From: an uncultured Prevotella sp.
Lineage (GTDB): Bacteria > Bacteroidota > Bacteroidia > Bacteroidales > Bacteroidaceae
Reading direction: 5' to 3'
DNA length: 11,134 nucleotides
Assembly: GCA_900544825.1 (NCBI GenBank)
Contig: UQWP01000089.1
Coordinates: forward strand, 1-11,134
Below, in pieces: positions 1-5,535 of the stretch. Position numbers and translations under genes: made by a program. The notes beneath the pieces were generated by a model. That model did not search any database, was not told where the DNA came from, and saw only the letters and a list, made by a program, of their open reading frames with translations. Positions within the stretch are counted from its first letter, which is position 1, and each line of letters begins with the position of its first letter.

Positions 1-1
1 C

Positions 2-358
2 GCTCCGTTGACAATGCGCAGCAAACTGGTGCCGGTAGTCTCTTTTGCCTCACAGTGGATGACGTGGTTGCTGCTGGCAGGTATCTTGATGCTGAACTCC
101 TTTCCGCAACTGTTGCTGGCGGGCATTATACTGTTTGCATTGACAACTTTATTCAGCTTCATCACCTTGCCGGTGGAAATCAATGCAAGTAAGCGTGCGC
201 TGGTATGGCTTAGCAATTCCGGCATTACGAATTCATATAATCATGCGCAAGCGGAAGATGCACTCCGCTCGGCTGCCTATACGTATGTAGTGGCTGCTCT
301 CGGTTCGCTTGCTACCCTGATTTATTATATCATGATATTCATGGGACGCAGAGATTAA
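2..358 (+). CDS. YugP-type zinc metallopeptidase, C-terminal part (5' end outside window)
   Basis: The frame is open from the first bases of the window, so the gene starts upstream and only about 118 C-terminal residues are visible. They match my memory of the C-terminus of Bacteroidota YugP/neutral zinc metallopeptidase proteins (Zn_peptidase_2 family). Two hydrophobic helices run from about WLLLAGILML to LFALTTLFSFI. The conserved LPVEINASKRALVWL segment follows, then a last membrane helix in TYVVAALGSLATLIYYIMIF, ending GRRD. The catalytic HExxH motif would lie upstream and cannot be checked here. The protein is expected in the inner membrane; its substrate is not known to me. An internal ATG at 14 is not the start, because the homologous sequence continues before it. 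Family assignment is fairly sure from the C-terminal signature alone. Confidence 0.8.
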   Translation, partial: APLTMRSKLVPVVSFASQWMTWLLLAGILMLNSFPQLLLAGIILFALTTLFSFITLPVEINASKRALVWLSNSGITNSYNHAQAEDALRSAAYTYVVAALGSLATLIYYIMIFMGRRD

Positions 359-375
359 ACACATGATGCAGACAT

Positions 376-415
376 AAAAAACAGACCATCTGTTCACCCG
401 ATACAGATGGTCTGT
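376..415 (-). terminator. Rho-independent terminator, best read on the minus strand
   Basis: A perfect 13-bp inverted repeat, ACAGACCATCTGT (381-393) and its complement (403-415), surrounds a 9-nt loop. On the minus strand it is followed at once by six U residues (381-376), the classic intrinsic terminator. On the plus strand the tail is CTTGTATAA, much poorer in T. It can therefore stop transcripts coming from the HD gene or RNA side, and may also help end the metallopeptidase mRNA 23 bp upstream. Confidence 0.8.
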
Positions 416-505
416 CTTGTATAAACACATCATCTATCTTCCCTTGACACATCATCTGTTTCAGCATCACGTATCATCGTTTCACAATCACCCACATCCG
501 CATAA
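416..505. other. Spacer between two terminators with an 11-bp direct repeat
   Basis: I see no gene here. ACACATCATCT occurs at 425-435 and again at 447-457, with starts 22 bp apart. The stretch is otherwise low-complexity CAT-rich sequence with no convincing promoter core on either strand. Confidence 0.4.
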
Positions 506-811
506 AACGAAAGAGGAACGGTTATCCAAACAGATTACCGTTCCTCTTTTATAGAAAGCCGCACCGATGATGTGATGAAACTCCGAATGTCATAAACATT
601 TGAGAGCTCTCCGCTTTTGTAATCCACCGGCTTTGCAGCTTAGTTGACAAGTCAGTTTATGTGGCCCGCCATAGGCAAGAGAAGTCTTCTCGGTTTCATA
701 AGTGTAATTTGATGAGTATCCCGATCGAACCGACACGACCCTTATATCTTTGTCGAATAGACATAGCATAGGCTATCATCTACCGATAGAAGTCTTTGGG
801 TTTTTCTATAC
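503..811 (-). ncRNA. Candidate structured non-coding RNA, about 310 nt
   Basis: This minus-strand unit has its own Bacteroidota-type promoter (814-845), no normal-sized open frame, and a terminator hairpin at its end. The expected 5' end falls at about 808-811. There TATAGAAA (810-803) is exactly complementary to TTTCTATA (557-550), so the first bases would pair with the bases just before the terminator and close the whole molecule. Inside are further helices. The longest is a hairpin of about 14 bp at 786-753 with a CTAT loop. Others are GAGAA/TTCTC at 691-679, TTATG/CATAA at 701-657, AATGT/ACATT at 600-586, and GCU-GCAA-AGC with a GNRA-type loop near 639-630. It lacks the hallmarks of RNase P RNA, tmRNA and SRP RNA. 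A 6S-like or Bacteroidales-1-type RNA is possible, but I cannot confirm it. It could instead carry two tiny ORFs (see findings). Confidence 0.5.
510..549. terminator. Bidirectional hairpin terminator
   Basis: A perfect 13-bp inverted repeat, AAAGAGGAACGGT (510-522) and ACCGTTCCTCTTT (537-549), has a 14-nt loop. On the plus strand it ends in TTTT and suits the metallopeptidase transcript. On the minus strand the tail is CTTTCGTTTTA and would end the candidate RNA at about 503. The stem directly abuts the closing helix of that RNA. Confidence 0.75.
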
Positions 812-813
812 TG

Positions 814-845
814 CAAAGATAATGCAATCTTTTGAAACTACCAAA
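814..845 (-). promoter_or_regulatory. Bacteroidota sigma-ABfr-type promoter for the candidate RNA
   Basis: On the minus strand, TTTG (845-842) is followed after exactly 20 nt by TATCTTTG (821-814). This matches the Bacteroidota primary sigma consensus TTTG-N19-21-TAnnTTTG. It is the only site I found in the window with both boxes intact. Predicted transcription starts a few bases on, at about 808-811. Confidence 0.7.
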
Positions 846-919
846 TCTTTCTGCTGATTTTTTCGAAAAATCTTCTTTCTCAAAAGTCAGAACTCACTTT
901 TCCTTGTTTCTCCCTAGGG

Positions 920-1561
920 TTAAGACTTCTTTTTTCTGAGCTCTTCGTATATTTCTTCGAAATATTTCCTGAGTTCCGTCTTGTCTTCAATGATATTCCG
1001 CAGCTCTTTCAGAGCCTTTTCATTGGGTGAGTTGGGAATCCAGAGCTTGATGTAGCCGTTGCGTGAATATTTCTCATCCATGTGGTCGGCGAATCGCTGC
1101 CATTGCTCTTCCTTTCCTTTTTCGGGATAGTTCTCCTCTCCGTATTCGATGGCACGAAGGAAGATTTCGTGAACATCTATGTCGCGGTCGGCTTCGGCTA
1201 CAATCTTGCCATAGATGCTTCGTGGCTGGCGACTTGAGGAAGCGCGGTGGTCCTCCACGGCTTCTTTCATGATTTTGATTTGCTCGGGAGTGAACCAGCG
1301 CTTCAGACGGGCATCAGCCAGAAGGATTTTCCCACTGGTGAGGTGGTGGATGGCGCGCGGACCGCTCATTCCCAGATCGTGGTAAGCGGCAACGATATAA
1401 ACCATGTCGATGTCGGCACCTGTTACAGGTACGAGTTTCAGGGCGTTTCTGATGACACGGGTCACGTGGCGTAATCCGTGGCTCTCGCCAAATTCTGTAT
1501 ATTTGGGCAGAATCTGTGTTTCCACAAACTGCATGATTTCGAGATTTACTTGTTGCTTCAT
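920..1561 (-). CDS. HD-domain phosphohydrolase-like protein
   Basis: A 213-aa soluble protein with the HD-superfamily metal-binding pattern. H32 lies in HGLRHVTRV, H61-D62 in AAYHDLG, H105 in VEDHR, and D125 in AEADRDID. These residues usually bind one or two metal ions and support hydrolysis of phosphate esters, often of nucleotides; the substrate cannot be told from sequence. The C-terminal third (about 150-213) is charged, with a predicted helix rich in Glu and Lys that ends RKKKS. No membrane segment or signal peptide is visible. The start ATG at 1561 is preceded by an A-rich stretch, as is usual in this phylum. The gene follows menA by 122 bp on the same strand, and that gap contains a 20-bp palindrome, so it may be co-transcribed with menA or have its own control. 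Superfamily assignment is strong; a specific function is not claimed. Confidence 0.85.
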   Translation of the reverse strand: MKQQVNLEIMQFVETQILPKYTEFGESHGLRHVTRVIRNALKLVPVTGADIDMVYIVAAYHDLGMSGPRAIHHLTSGKILLADARLKRWFTPEQIKIMKEAVEDHRASSSRQPRSIYGKIVAEADRDIDVHEIFLRAIEYGEENYPEKGKEEQWQRFADHMDEKYSRNGYIKLWIPNSPNEKALKELRNIIEDKTELRKYFEEIYEELRKKKS

Positions 1562-1583
1562 ACTTTTTCTTCTTTTTATATAT

Positions 1584-1603
1584 TAATGTACGCGCGTACA
1601 TTA
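1584..1603. promoter_or_regulatory. 20-bp perfect palindrome upstream of the HD gene (candidate operator)
   Basis: TAATGTACGCGCGTACATTA is a perfect palindrome centred 33 bp before the HD-domain start codon. A CG-rich centre in AT-rich flanks, with no loop and no T-tract after it, looks more like a dimeric regulator's binding site than a terminator. No TAnnTTTG core is visible beside it, so the promoter it would control is not identified. Confidence 0.45.
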
Positions 1604-1683
1604 TATAATTATTATTCCTGAATGTTATCTTCTTATTCTAGAATCTTCTCATGCCATTCCAGAGGAGGCGGGCTTCTTTGGGA

Positions 1684-2607
1684 TTACCACATCATTCCAA
1701 GGATGATGAAGGTAGAGATCATGCCGAAGGTAAAGATGTTGAGAGCCGTGTAGCCCAGCACCTTGTTCAGCATCCTGCCTTCTCCTATCTTCCTCATCTT
1801 GGCGAATGTTCGGTTGTGCACCACGAGATATGTGGCGGCGAAAGGCAAAAACTTTGTATCTGCATCGTAGGCAAGTGCACCGTAGATGTTGATTCCTATC
1901 ATGATGAGGATGCCGATGTTGCCCAGTGCACAGTAGAGACGCTCGCCGTTTTTCTTGCCGATGTGAACGATCAGCGTCTTCTTGCCCGCCTTAATGTCGT
2001 TGTCATAGTCGCGATAGTTGTTCAGGATGAGCAGCGTATCTACTACCAGACCGCAGGCAATGGAGGTAAGTATGGCTTCCGTTGATACTCCCTGCATTCC
2101 TTCCGGCATGGTCAGGTAGTAGGTGCAGCAGACTGGTACGATGCCGAAAAAGAGAAGTACCAGCAGGTCGCCCAATCCCAGATAGCTCAACTTGGTGGTA
2201 TAGAGGAAACAGAAGAGCACGCAGCAGATGCCCACGATAATCATCTCCTTTCCTCCGTAAAAGGCGAGGGGCAAACCGATGGCGCACCCCAGAAGGGTGG
2301 TGAAGATAATGCCCCATTTCATGGCTTTCATCGTGATCCAGCCTTCGGCGCAGGCTCTCTTTGGACCCAATCGGGTTTCGTCGTCGTTGCCATGCTTGAA
2401 GTCGAAGAAGTCGTTTACCAGGTTTGAGTCTATCTGCATTACCCAAGCAAAGAGCAGACAGAGCAGGGCTGGAACCCATTGGCAGTGAGCGTTGGAATCC
2501 TTGTATGCCAGGGCTACTCCCAGCATCACCGGTACTGCCGCTGCCGAAAGGGTGACGGGGCGGGTGGCGAGAAACCATGCCTTGATAGAATTTGTCTTTA
2601 CCATCAT
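1684..2607 (-). CDS. menA: 1,4-dihydroxy-2-naphthoate polyprenyltransferase (menaquinone synthesis)
   Basis: A 307-aa integral membrane prenyltransferase of the UbiA superfamily. It joins a polyprenyl chain to 1,4-dihydroxy-2-naphthoate, giving demethylmenaquinone, at the inner membrane. The first aspartate-rich motif is N62-x-x-N65-D66-F-F-D69-x-x-x-G73-x-D75-D76. The second is N196-N-Y-R-D200-Y-D202-N-D204, followed by KAGKKTL. Both are typical of MenA and hold Mg2+ and the prenyl diphosphate. The N-terminus, AWFLATRPVTLSAA, is the usual MenA opening, and the rest is a series of about eight or nine hydrophobic helices. Length fits the family (about 290-310 aa). Two adjacent ATGs (2607, 2604) make the exact start uncertain by one codon. 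No other men gene is in the window. The start lies only 19 bp after a terminator-like hairpin. Confidence 0.92.
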   Translation of the reverse strand: MMVKTNSIKAWFLATRPVTLSAAAVPVMLGVALAYKDSNAHCQWVPALLCLLFAWVMQIDSNLVNDFFDFKHGNDDETRLGPKRACAEGWITMKAMKWGIIFTTLLGCAIGLPLAFYGGKEMIIVGICCVLFCFLYTTKLSYLGLGDLLVLLFFGIVPVCCTYYLTMPEGMQGVSTEAILTSIACGLVVDTLLILNNYRDYDNDIKAGKKTLIVHIGKKNGERLYCALGNIGILIMIGINIYGALAYDADTKFLPFAATYLVVHNRTFAKMRKIGEGRMLNKVLGYTALNIFTFGMISTFIILGMMW

Positions 2608-2626
2608 ATTTTTGCTTTTAAATTAT

Positions 2627-2660
2627 AAGGAGCGAGGTTTTTTGTGTTACCTCGCTCCTT
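2627..2660 (-). terminator. Hairpin between porin gene and menA (terminator or attenuator)
   Basis: AAGGAGCGAGGT (2627-2638) pairs perfectly with ACCTCGCTCCTT (2649-2660), a 12-bp stem with a 10-nt loop. Read on the minus strand the tail is ATAATTTAAAAG, with only scattered T residues. It follows the porin stop codon by about 75 bp and precedes menA by 19 bp, with no clear promoter between. It may end or reduce read-through into menA. Confidence 0.65.
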
Positions 2661-2676
2661 TGTAGTTATTCATTAA

Positions 2677-2735
2677 GAAAAGATTCGCTTCTATTCATTT
2701 TATTAGAAGAATCTCTTGTGGAAAAGATTCGCTTC
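2677..2735. repeat. 15-bp direct repeat abutting the porin stop codon
   Basis: GAAAAGATTCGCTTC occurs at 2677-2691 and again at 2721-2735, with starts 44 bp apart. The second copy ends at the base next to the porin stop codon. The bases between (AGAAGAATCTCTT) partly resemble the unit, consistent with a decayed local duplication. Confidence 0.7.
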
Positions 2736-5114
2736 CTAGTTGAAGAAGTTCCAGCTTACACCCATTCTGAAAACTCGCTGGTTCATCGGATAGTGAGGGG
2801 TGAAGAAGTAGTTCTTGTCGCCCTGACCTGCATTGAGGTGGCTCATCATCACGAAGAAGCGGGTGTGCTTGATGTGAACATTGGCGTAGGCATTCACGAT
2901 AGGGTAGTTGCCTACCTTCACGTTGTTCTCGCCGTTGCCCTGCACGGTGTATTGTCCTATATAAGGAGAATAATCCGGAGCCTCGTAACTGGTGAAGTAT
3001 CTGGCGTCTGCACCCAACTCGATATTCAGTACCTTTACCACCTTGAACTTGATGAAGAGGTTGGTATATACGTTGAGGTCAGGCACTGGCAGGGCACTCT
3101 TGCTGCTGGTATGCTGGTAGGTGATCATGTTCTGCCAGTTGAAAATACCGAACTTGAAATCCTGCTGCAGCTGCGCTGTAATCAGATTGATGGCTTCGCC
3201 GCTCTGCATAGGTGTCACCATCACGCCTGTGCGCAGACCATTTTCTGTAATCGTATATTGCTGTGAGAAATAAGTATAGTTCTTGATTTCATCCACAGCC
3301 ACACGCAGCGTGGTGTTAGTCTTGCCGAATCTCAGAGTTCCCATGATGCGGGTATGGATAATCTTGCTCAGATCATCATCCCACCAGAGATGTCTGGCGT
3401 GATACTTGCGATAGTAGAACGATGGCGTTTCGTGATGGATGAAAGCATCGCCTCTTACCTGTACGGTGTCACCCAGGAATGGCAGGTTGATGTCTGCGCT
3501 TCCGTCGATGGCAAAGGTGCCGGCATCCACTCCGGTGAGTCCTACCTCGCCCACTACATTATAGTGAAGGGTCTTGCCCTGGGTCTTGCTCAGCTGACCG
3601 CCCACGCTCAGCGCATGCTCATTGAACTTCTCGAATCCGCCTTCGGTATTCGGCAGTTCGTAGTGGCGGAGGTCATAGCTGGCGAAGGCTTTCAGACCAG
3701 CCTTTGCCCACTTGCTGAATCCCTCGAGCGTTCCCATTGCCACGGTGTTCTTAATGCGCCAGTGGCGGGTCTGATCGTAGATGGAATCGCCTGTAAACTT
3801 GCCGGCATTATAGTACTCCTTGAGATAGTAGTCCTGTGGAGTCTGGTAAGCCTGGTAGATGCGCTTGTAGTTGTCAAACTGCACAGTGTGGATGAAGCTT
3901 GTAACTGGAACATATTCTGTCTTGTAGAAGAGTGAGTCCTGCGCTTTCTTCTTCTCTACGGCGAGCAGACTGTCTGCCATTGCCTTGCTGTTTACTGCAA
4001 TTCGAGTGCTGTCGCCCTTGAAGTCCTGGGCAGCCTTGTTCGCAGCAGCTATCGCCTTGTTGTTCTTGGCTGGTTCATCGCCGGCAATCTTGGCATCTGT
4101 AGGGCGACCAGAGAACTGCTTCTTCTGGTTTTTGTCGAAAGCCTTTTCGTCAAACTCCCTGCCTTGTTCTCTAGCCTTCTTTCTTGCCTCCTCCTTGGCT
4201 TCCTCGGCTGCATTGTCCTTAGCTGACTCCATGGCGAATTTCTTGGCTTTGATTTCTTCCTCGGTCATCTTTACCTTGCGGCTGAAGCCCACGTTGTAGC
4301 GGTGGGTGAAGAAGATGTGTTGGTTGTCGTTGCGATTCCAGTTCTGCTGCAGCACGGTAGGTATTTCGTTGGTGGCGAAACTCTCGGTAAAGAGCTCCGG
4401 ATGCTTGATGTAGTCATCATTGGTAATACCTCCGTTCTCCGTCACCTTCTGGTGGTTGGTGCTGAAGAGAAAGTGCGCCTGGTAGCGGTCGCCCAGATAA
4501 GAGGTCCACATCGTATATTTGAAGTGCGCCGTGCTCTGTGCATCGTAGTAGCCGCGACCATATTTGTAGTCGAACCGGAATCCGCCGCCCAGCTGCTTGT
4601 TGGCATTCACCGCAAAGATTGCCTTGAAGTCGTCCTCACCGTTGGTTCTGTCACCGCAGCTGTTCAGCGTGATGTTGGTGATAGGCGAGTAGGTGTTGGT
4701 GAAGTGGAAGTCACTCACCGGAGTAACGATGTTGTCGTATGGCTCGGTGAAGATGAAGTTGCCCTGCGTATTGCGCCGGTCGATGAAGATGCGGTTGATG
4801 CGGGCGGTACCCATGTTACCCAGGGTGTTGTACTCTCCGCGCAGTCCTTCCGTGAAGGTTGTGTTCTGGTACATTGCCTGCATAGTGTCCACCACGGCAG
4901 CCCGAGTATCTCCAAATCTCTCATCCACAGTCCATACCCTGATGCCTTTCGGAATCTCCTTGTCGGTGCCCAGCGAGTCGGTGTTGATTCTGTTGCTGGT
5001 CTGTGGGCGGAACTGTGAGTCTTCGTTATTGTTGAAATCCGTAAAATCACGTTGTGCCGCAACTGGTAGAGTTGCAGCACAAGCTAGGATTGTAGAGAAT
5101 AATATTTTCTTCAT
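2736..5114 (-). CDS. Putative outer-membrane porin (Porin_10 family)
   Basis: A 792-aa exported beta-barrel protein. The signal peptide MKKILFSTILACAATLPVAAQ has a cleavage-like AAQ. The mature N-terminus holds conserved stretches I recognise from Bacteroidota 'putative porin' proteins: IRVWTVDERFGD, EYNTLGNMGTARINR, FTEPYDNIVTP, NGEDDFKAIFAVNA and SYLGDRYQAHFLFSTNHQK. The rest alternates polar and aromatic residues as in barrel strands, and it ends WNFFN, like an outer-membrane assembly signal. Residues about 283-395 are a Lys/Glu/Ala-rich, helix-prone insertion that breaks the strand pattern. I chose ATG 5114 because it begins the signal peptide. The frame stays open upstream to a TTG at 5198, but those extra codons are made of tandem repeat sequence and overlap the previous gene. 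Substrate and channel activity are unknown. It is third in a minus-strand block after two other envelope proteins. Confidence 0.85.
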   Translation of the reverse strand: MKKILFSTILACAATLPVAAQRDFTDFNNNEDSQFRPQTSNRINTDSLGTDKEIPKGIRVWTVDERFGDTRAAVVDTMQAMYQNTTFTEGLRGEYNTLGNMGTARINRIFIDRRNTQGNFIFTEPYDNIVTPVSDFHFTNTYSPITNITLNSCGDRTNGEDDFKAIFAVNANKQLGGGFRFDYKYGRGYYDAQSTAHFKYTMWTSYLGDRYQAHFLFSTNHQKVTENGGITNDDYIKHPELFTESFATNEIPTVLQQNWNRNDNQHIFFTHRYNVGFSRKVKMTEEEIKAKKFAMESAKDNAAEEAKEEARKKAREQGREFDEKAFDKNQKKQFSGRPTDAKIAGDEPAKNNKAIAAANKAAQDFKGDSTRIAVNSKAMADSLLAVEKKKAQDSLFYKTEYVPVTSFIHTVQFDNYKRIYQAYQTPQDYYLKEYYNAGKFTGDSIYDQTRHWRIKNTVAMGTLEGFSKWAKAGLKAFASYDLRHYELPNTEGGFEKFNEHALSVGGQLSKTQGKTLHYNVVGEVGLTGVDAGTFAIDGSADINLPFLGDTVQVRGDAFIHHETPSFYYRKYHARHLWWDDDLSKIIHTRIMGTLRFGKTNTTLRVAVDEIKNYTYFSQQYTITENGLRTGVMVTPMQSGEAINLITAQLQQDFKFGIFNWQNMITYQHTSSKSALPVPDLNVYTNLFIKFKVVKVLNIELGADARYFTSYEAPDYSPYIGQYTVQGNGENNVKVGNYPIVNAYANVHIKHTRFFVMMSHLNAGQGDKNYFFTPHYPMNQRVFRMGVSWNFFN

Positions 5115-5201
5115 TTCTTGTTTTTTGAATAAGCGGATGCGAACCTTTTTGAATAGTCGGATGCAAACCTTTCTTATTTTTTGAATAGTCGGATGCAAAC
5201 C
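5114..5201. repeat. Three tandem copies of a 24-25-bp unit at a gene boundary
   Basis: Copies lie at 5121-5145, 5146-5169 and 5177-5201 (plus-strand core GAATAGTCGGATGCAAACC). The first differs by three bases or so from the others. Two copies carry the same 7-bp tail, TTTCTT(G/A), at 5114-5120 and 5170-5176, giving a 32-bp full unit; the middle copy lacks it. The 5177-5201 copy encodes the last residues of the small membrane protein (VCIRLFKK, then stop). The other two fill the gap before the porin start and could encode near-identical residues in the porin frame. Confidence 0.9.
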
Positions 5202-5518
5202 TCGGCAATTTTCAAGACTACGCCGATGATCAGCAGTACATTGGCAATCGTGCGGTCGTCCATCTGAGTCCAGAGGATGACGCCTACGATGGCGAAGAGC
5301 ATGAATCCGATGTTGAGCCAGTTTCTGGCTACGAGCATATTGCTCTTGTCTGCATACTCCAATCTTCTGTGGTGGCGACGGTTTGGGCGCACTGCATAGC
5401 TGGTCTGTGGCTGTGCCTCAGTCGCCTCATGGCTCTGGCTCTCGCTCTGTGGCTGCACCTTTGCGGTTTCCTCGCTCTGTGGGGTGTTTGTTATGTTGTT
5501 ATCTTTTGTCTGATCCAT
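5174..5518 (-). CDS. Small membrane protein with two C-terminal helices, function unknown
   Basis: A 114-aa protein that I do not recognise by name. Residues 1-45 are hydrophilic and probably disordered, rich in Gln, Glu, Ser and Thr. A basic patch, RPNRRHHRR, follows. Two hydrophobic helices come next: about 66-82 (WLNIGFMLFAIVGVILW) and about 90-108 (IANVLLIIGVVLKIAEV), split by a short polar turn (TQMDDRT). It ends IRLFKK. No signal peptide is present, so both ends are probably cytoplasmic. It starts 17 bp after the DUF4468-like gene and ends 59 bp before the porin, so the three are likely co-transcribed. Its last codons lie in the first unit of a tandem repeat, and the stop codon comes from that unit. 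The closing IRLFKK could be an addition gained with the repeat. Confidence 0.75.
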   Translation of the reverse strand: MDQTKDNNITNTPQSEETAKVQPQSESQSHEATEAQPQTSYAVRPNRRHHRRLEYADKSNMLVARNWLNIGFMLFAIVGVILWTQMDDRTIANVLLIIGVVLKIAEVCIRLFKK

Positions 5519-5535
5519 ATTTTATAAGATGATTT

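Noticed and set aside
503..811. Candidate RNA as RNase P RNA, tmRNA or SRP RNA
   Set aside because: No GAGGAAAGTCC or ACAGAAACA-type motifs, no tRNA-like ends or CCA, and no GGTCAGG...GGAAGCAGCC-like SRP core were found.
856..872. GATTTTT/AAAAATC hairpin as terminator of the HD gene
   Set aside because: The stem is only 7 A-T-rich pairs with no T-tract beyond it, so it is too weak to call.
920..1561. HD-domain gene as part of a nucleotide-signalling defence system
   Set aside because: No cyclase, effector or other defence gene is nearby; neighbours are housekeeping and envelope genes.
4302..5018. Long open frame on the plus strand opposite the porin gene, and similar ones opposite rimO (7790-8743) and ftsY (7009-7716)
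   Set aside because: The minus- or plus-strand partner in each case is a recognised family; the antisense frames are low-complexity products of codon bias with no family likeness.
5115..5198. Longer porin starting at TTG 5198
   Set aside because: It would overlap the upstream gene, consists of tandem repeat sequence, and places 28 residues before an obvious signal peptide.
5121..5201. CRISPR-like array
   Set aside because: The units are directly adjacent or 7 bp apart with no unique spacers, and no cas gene is present.
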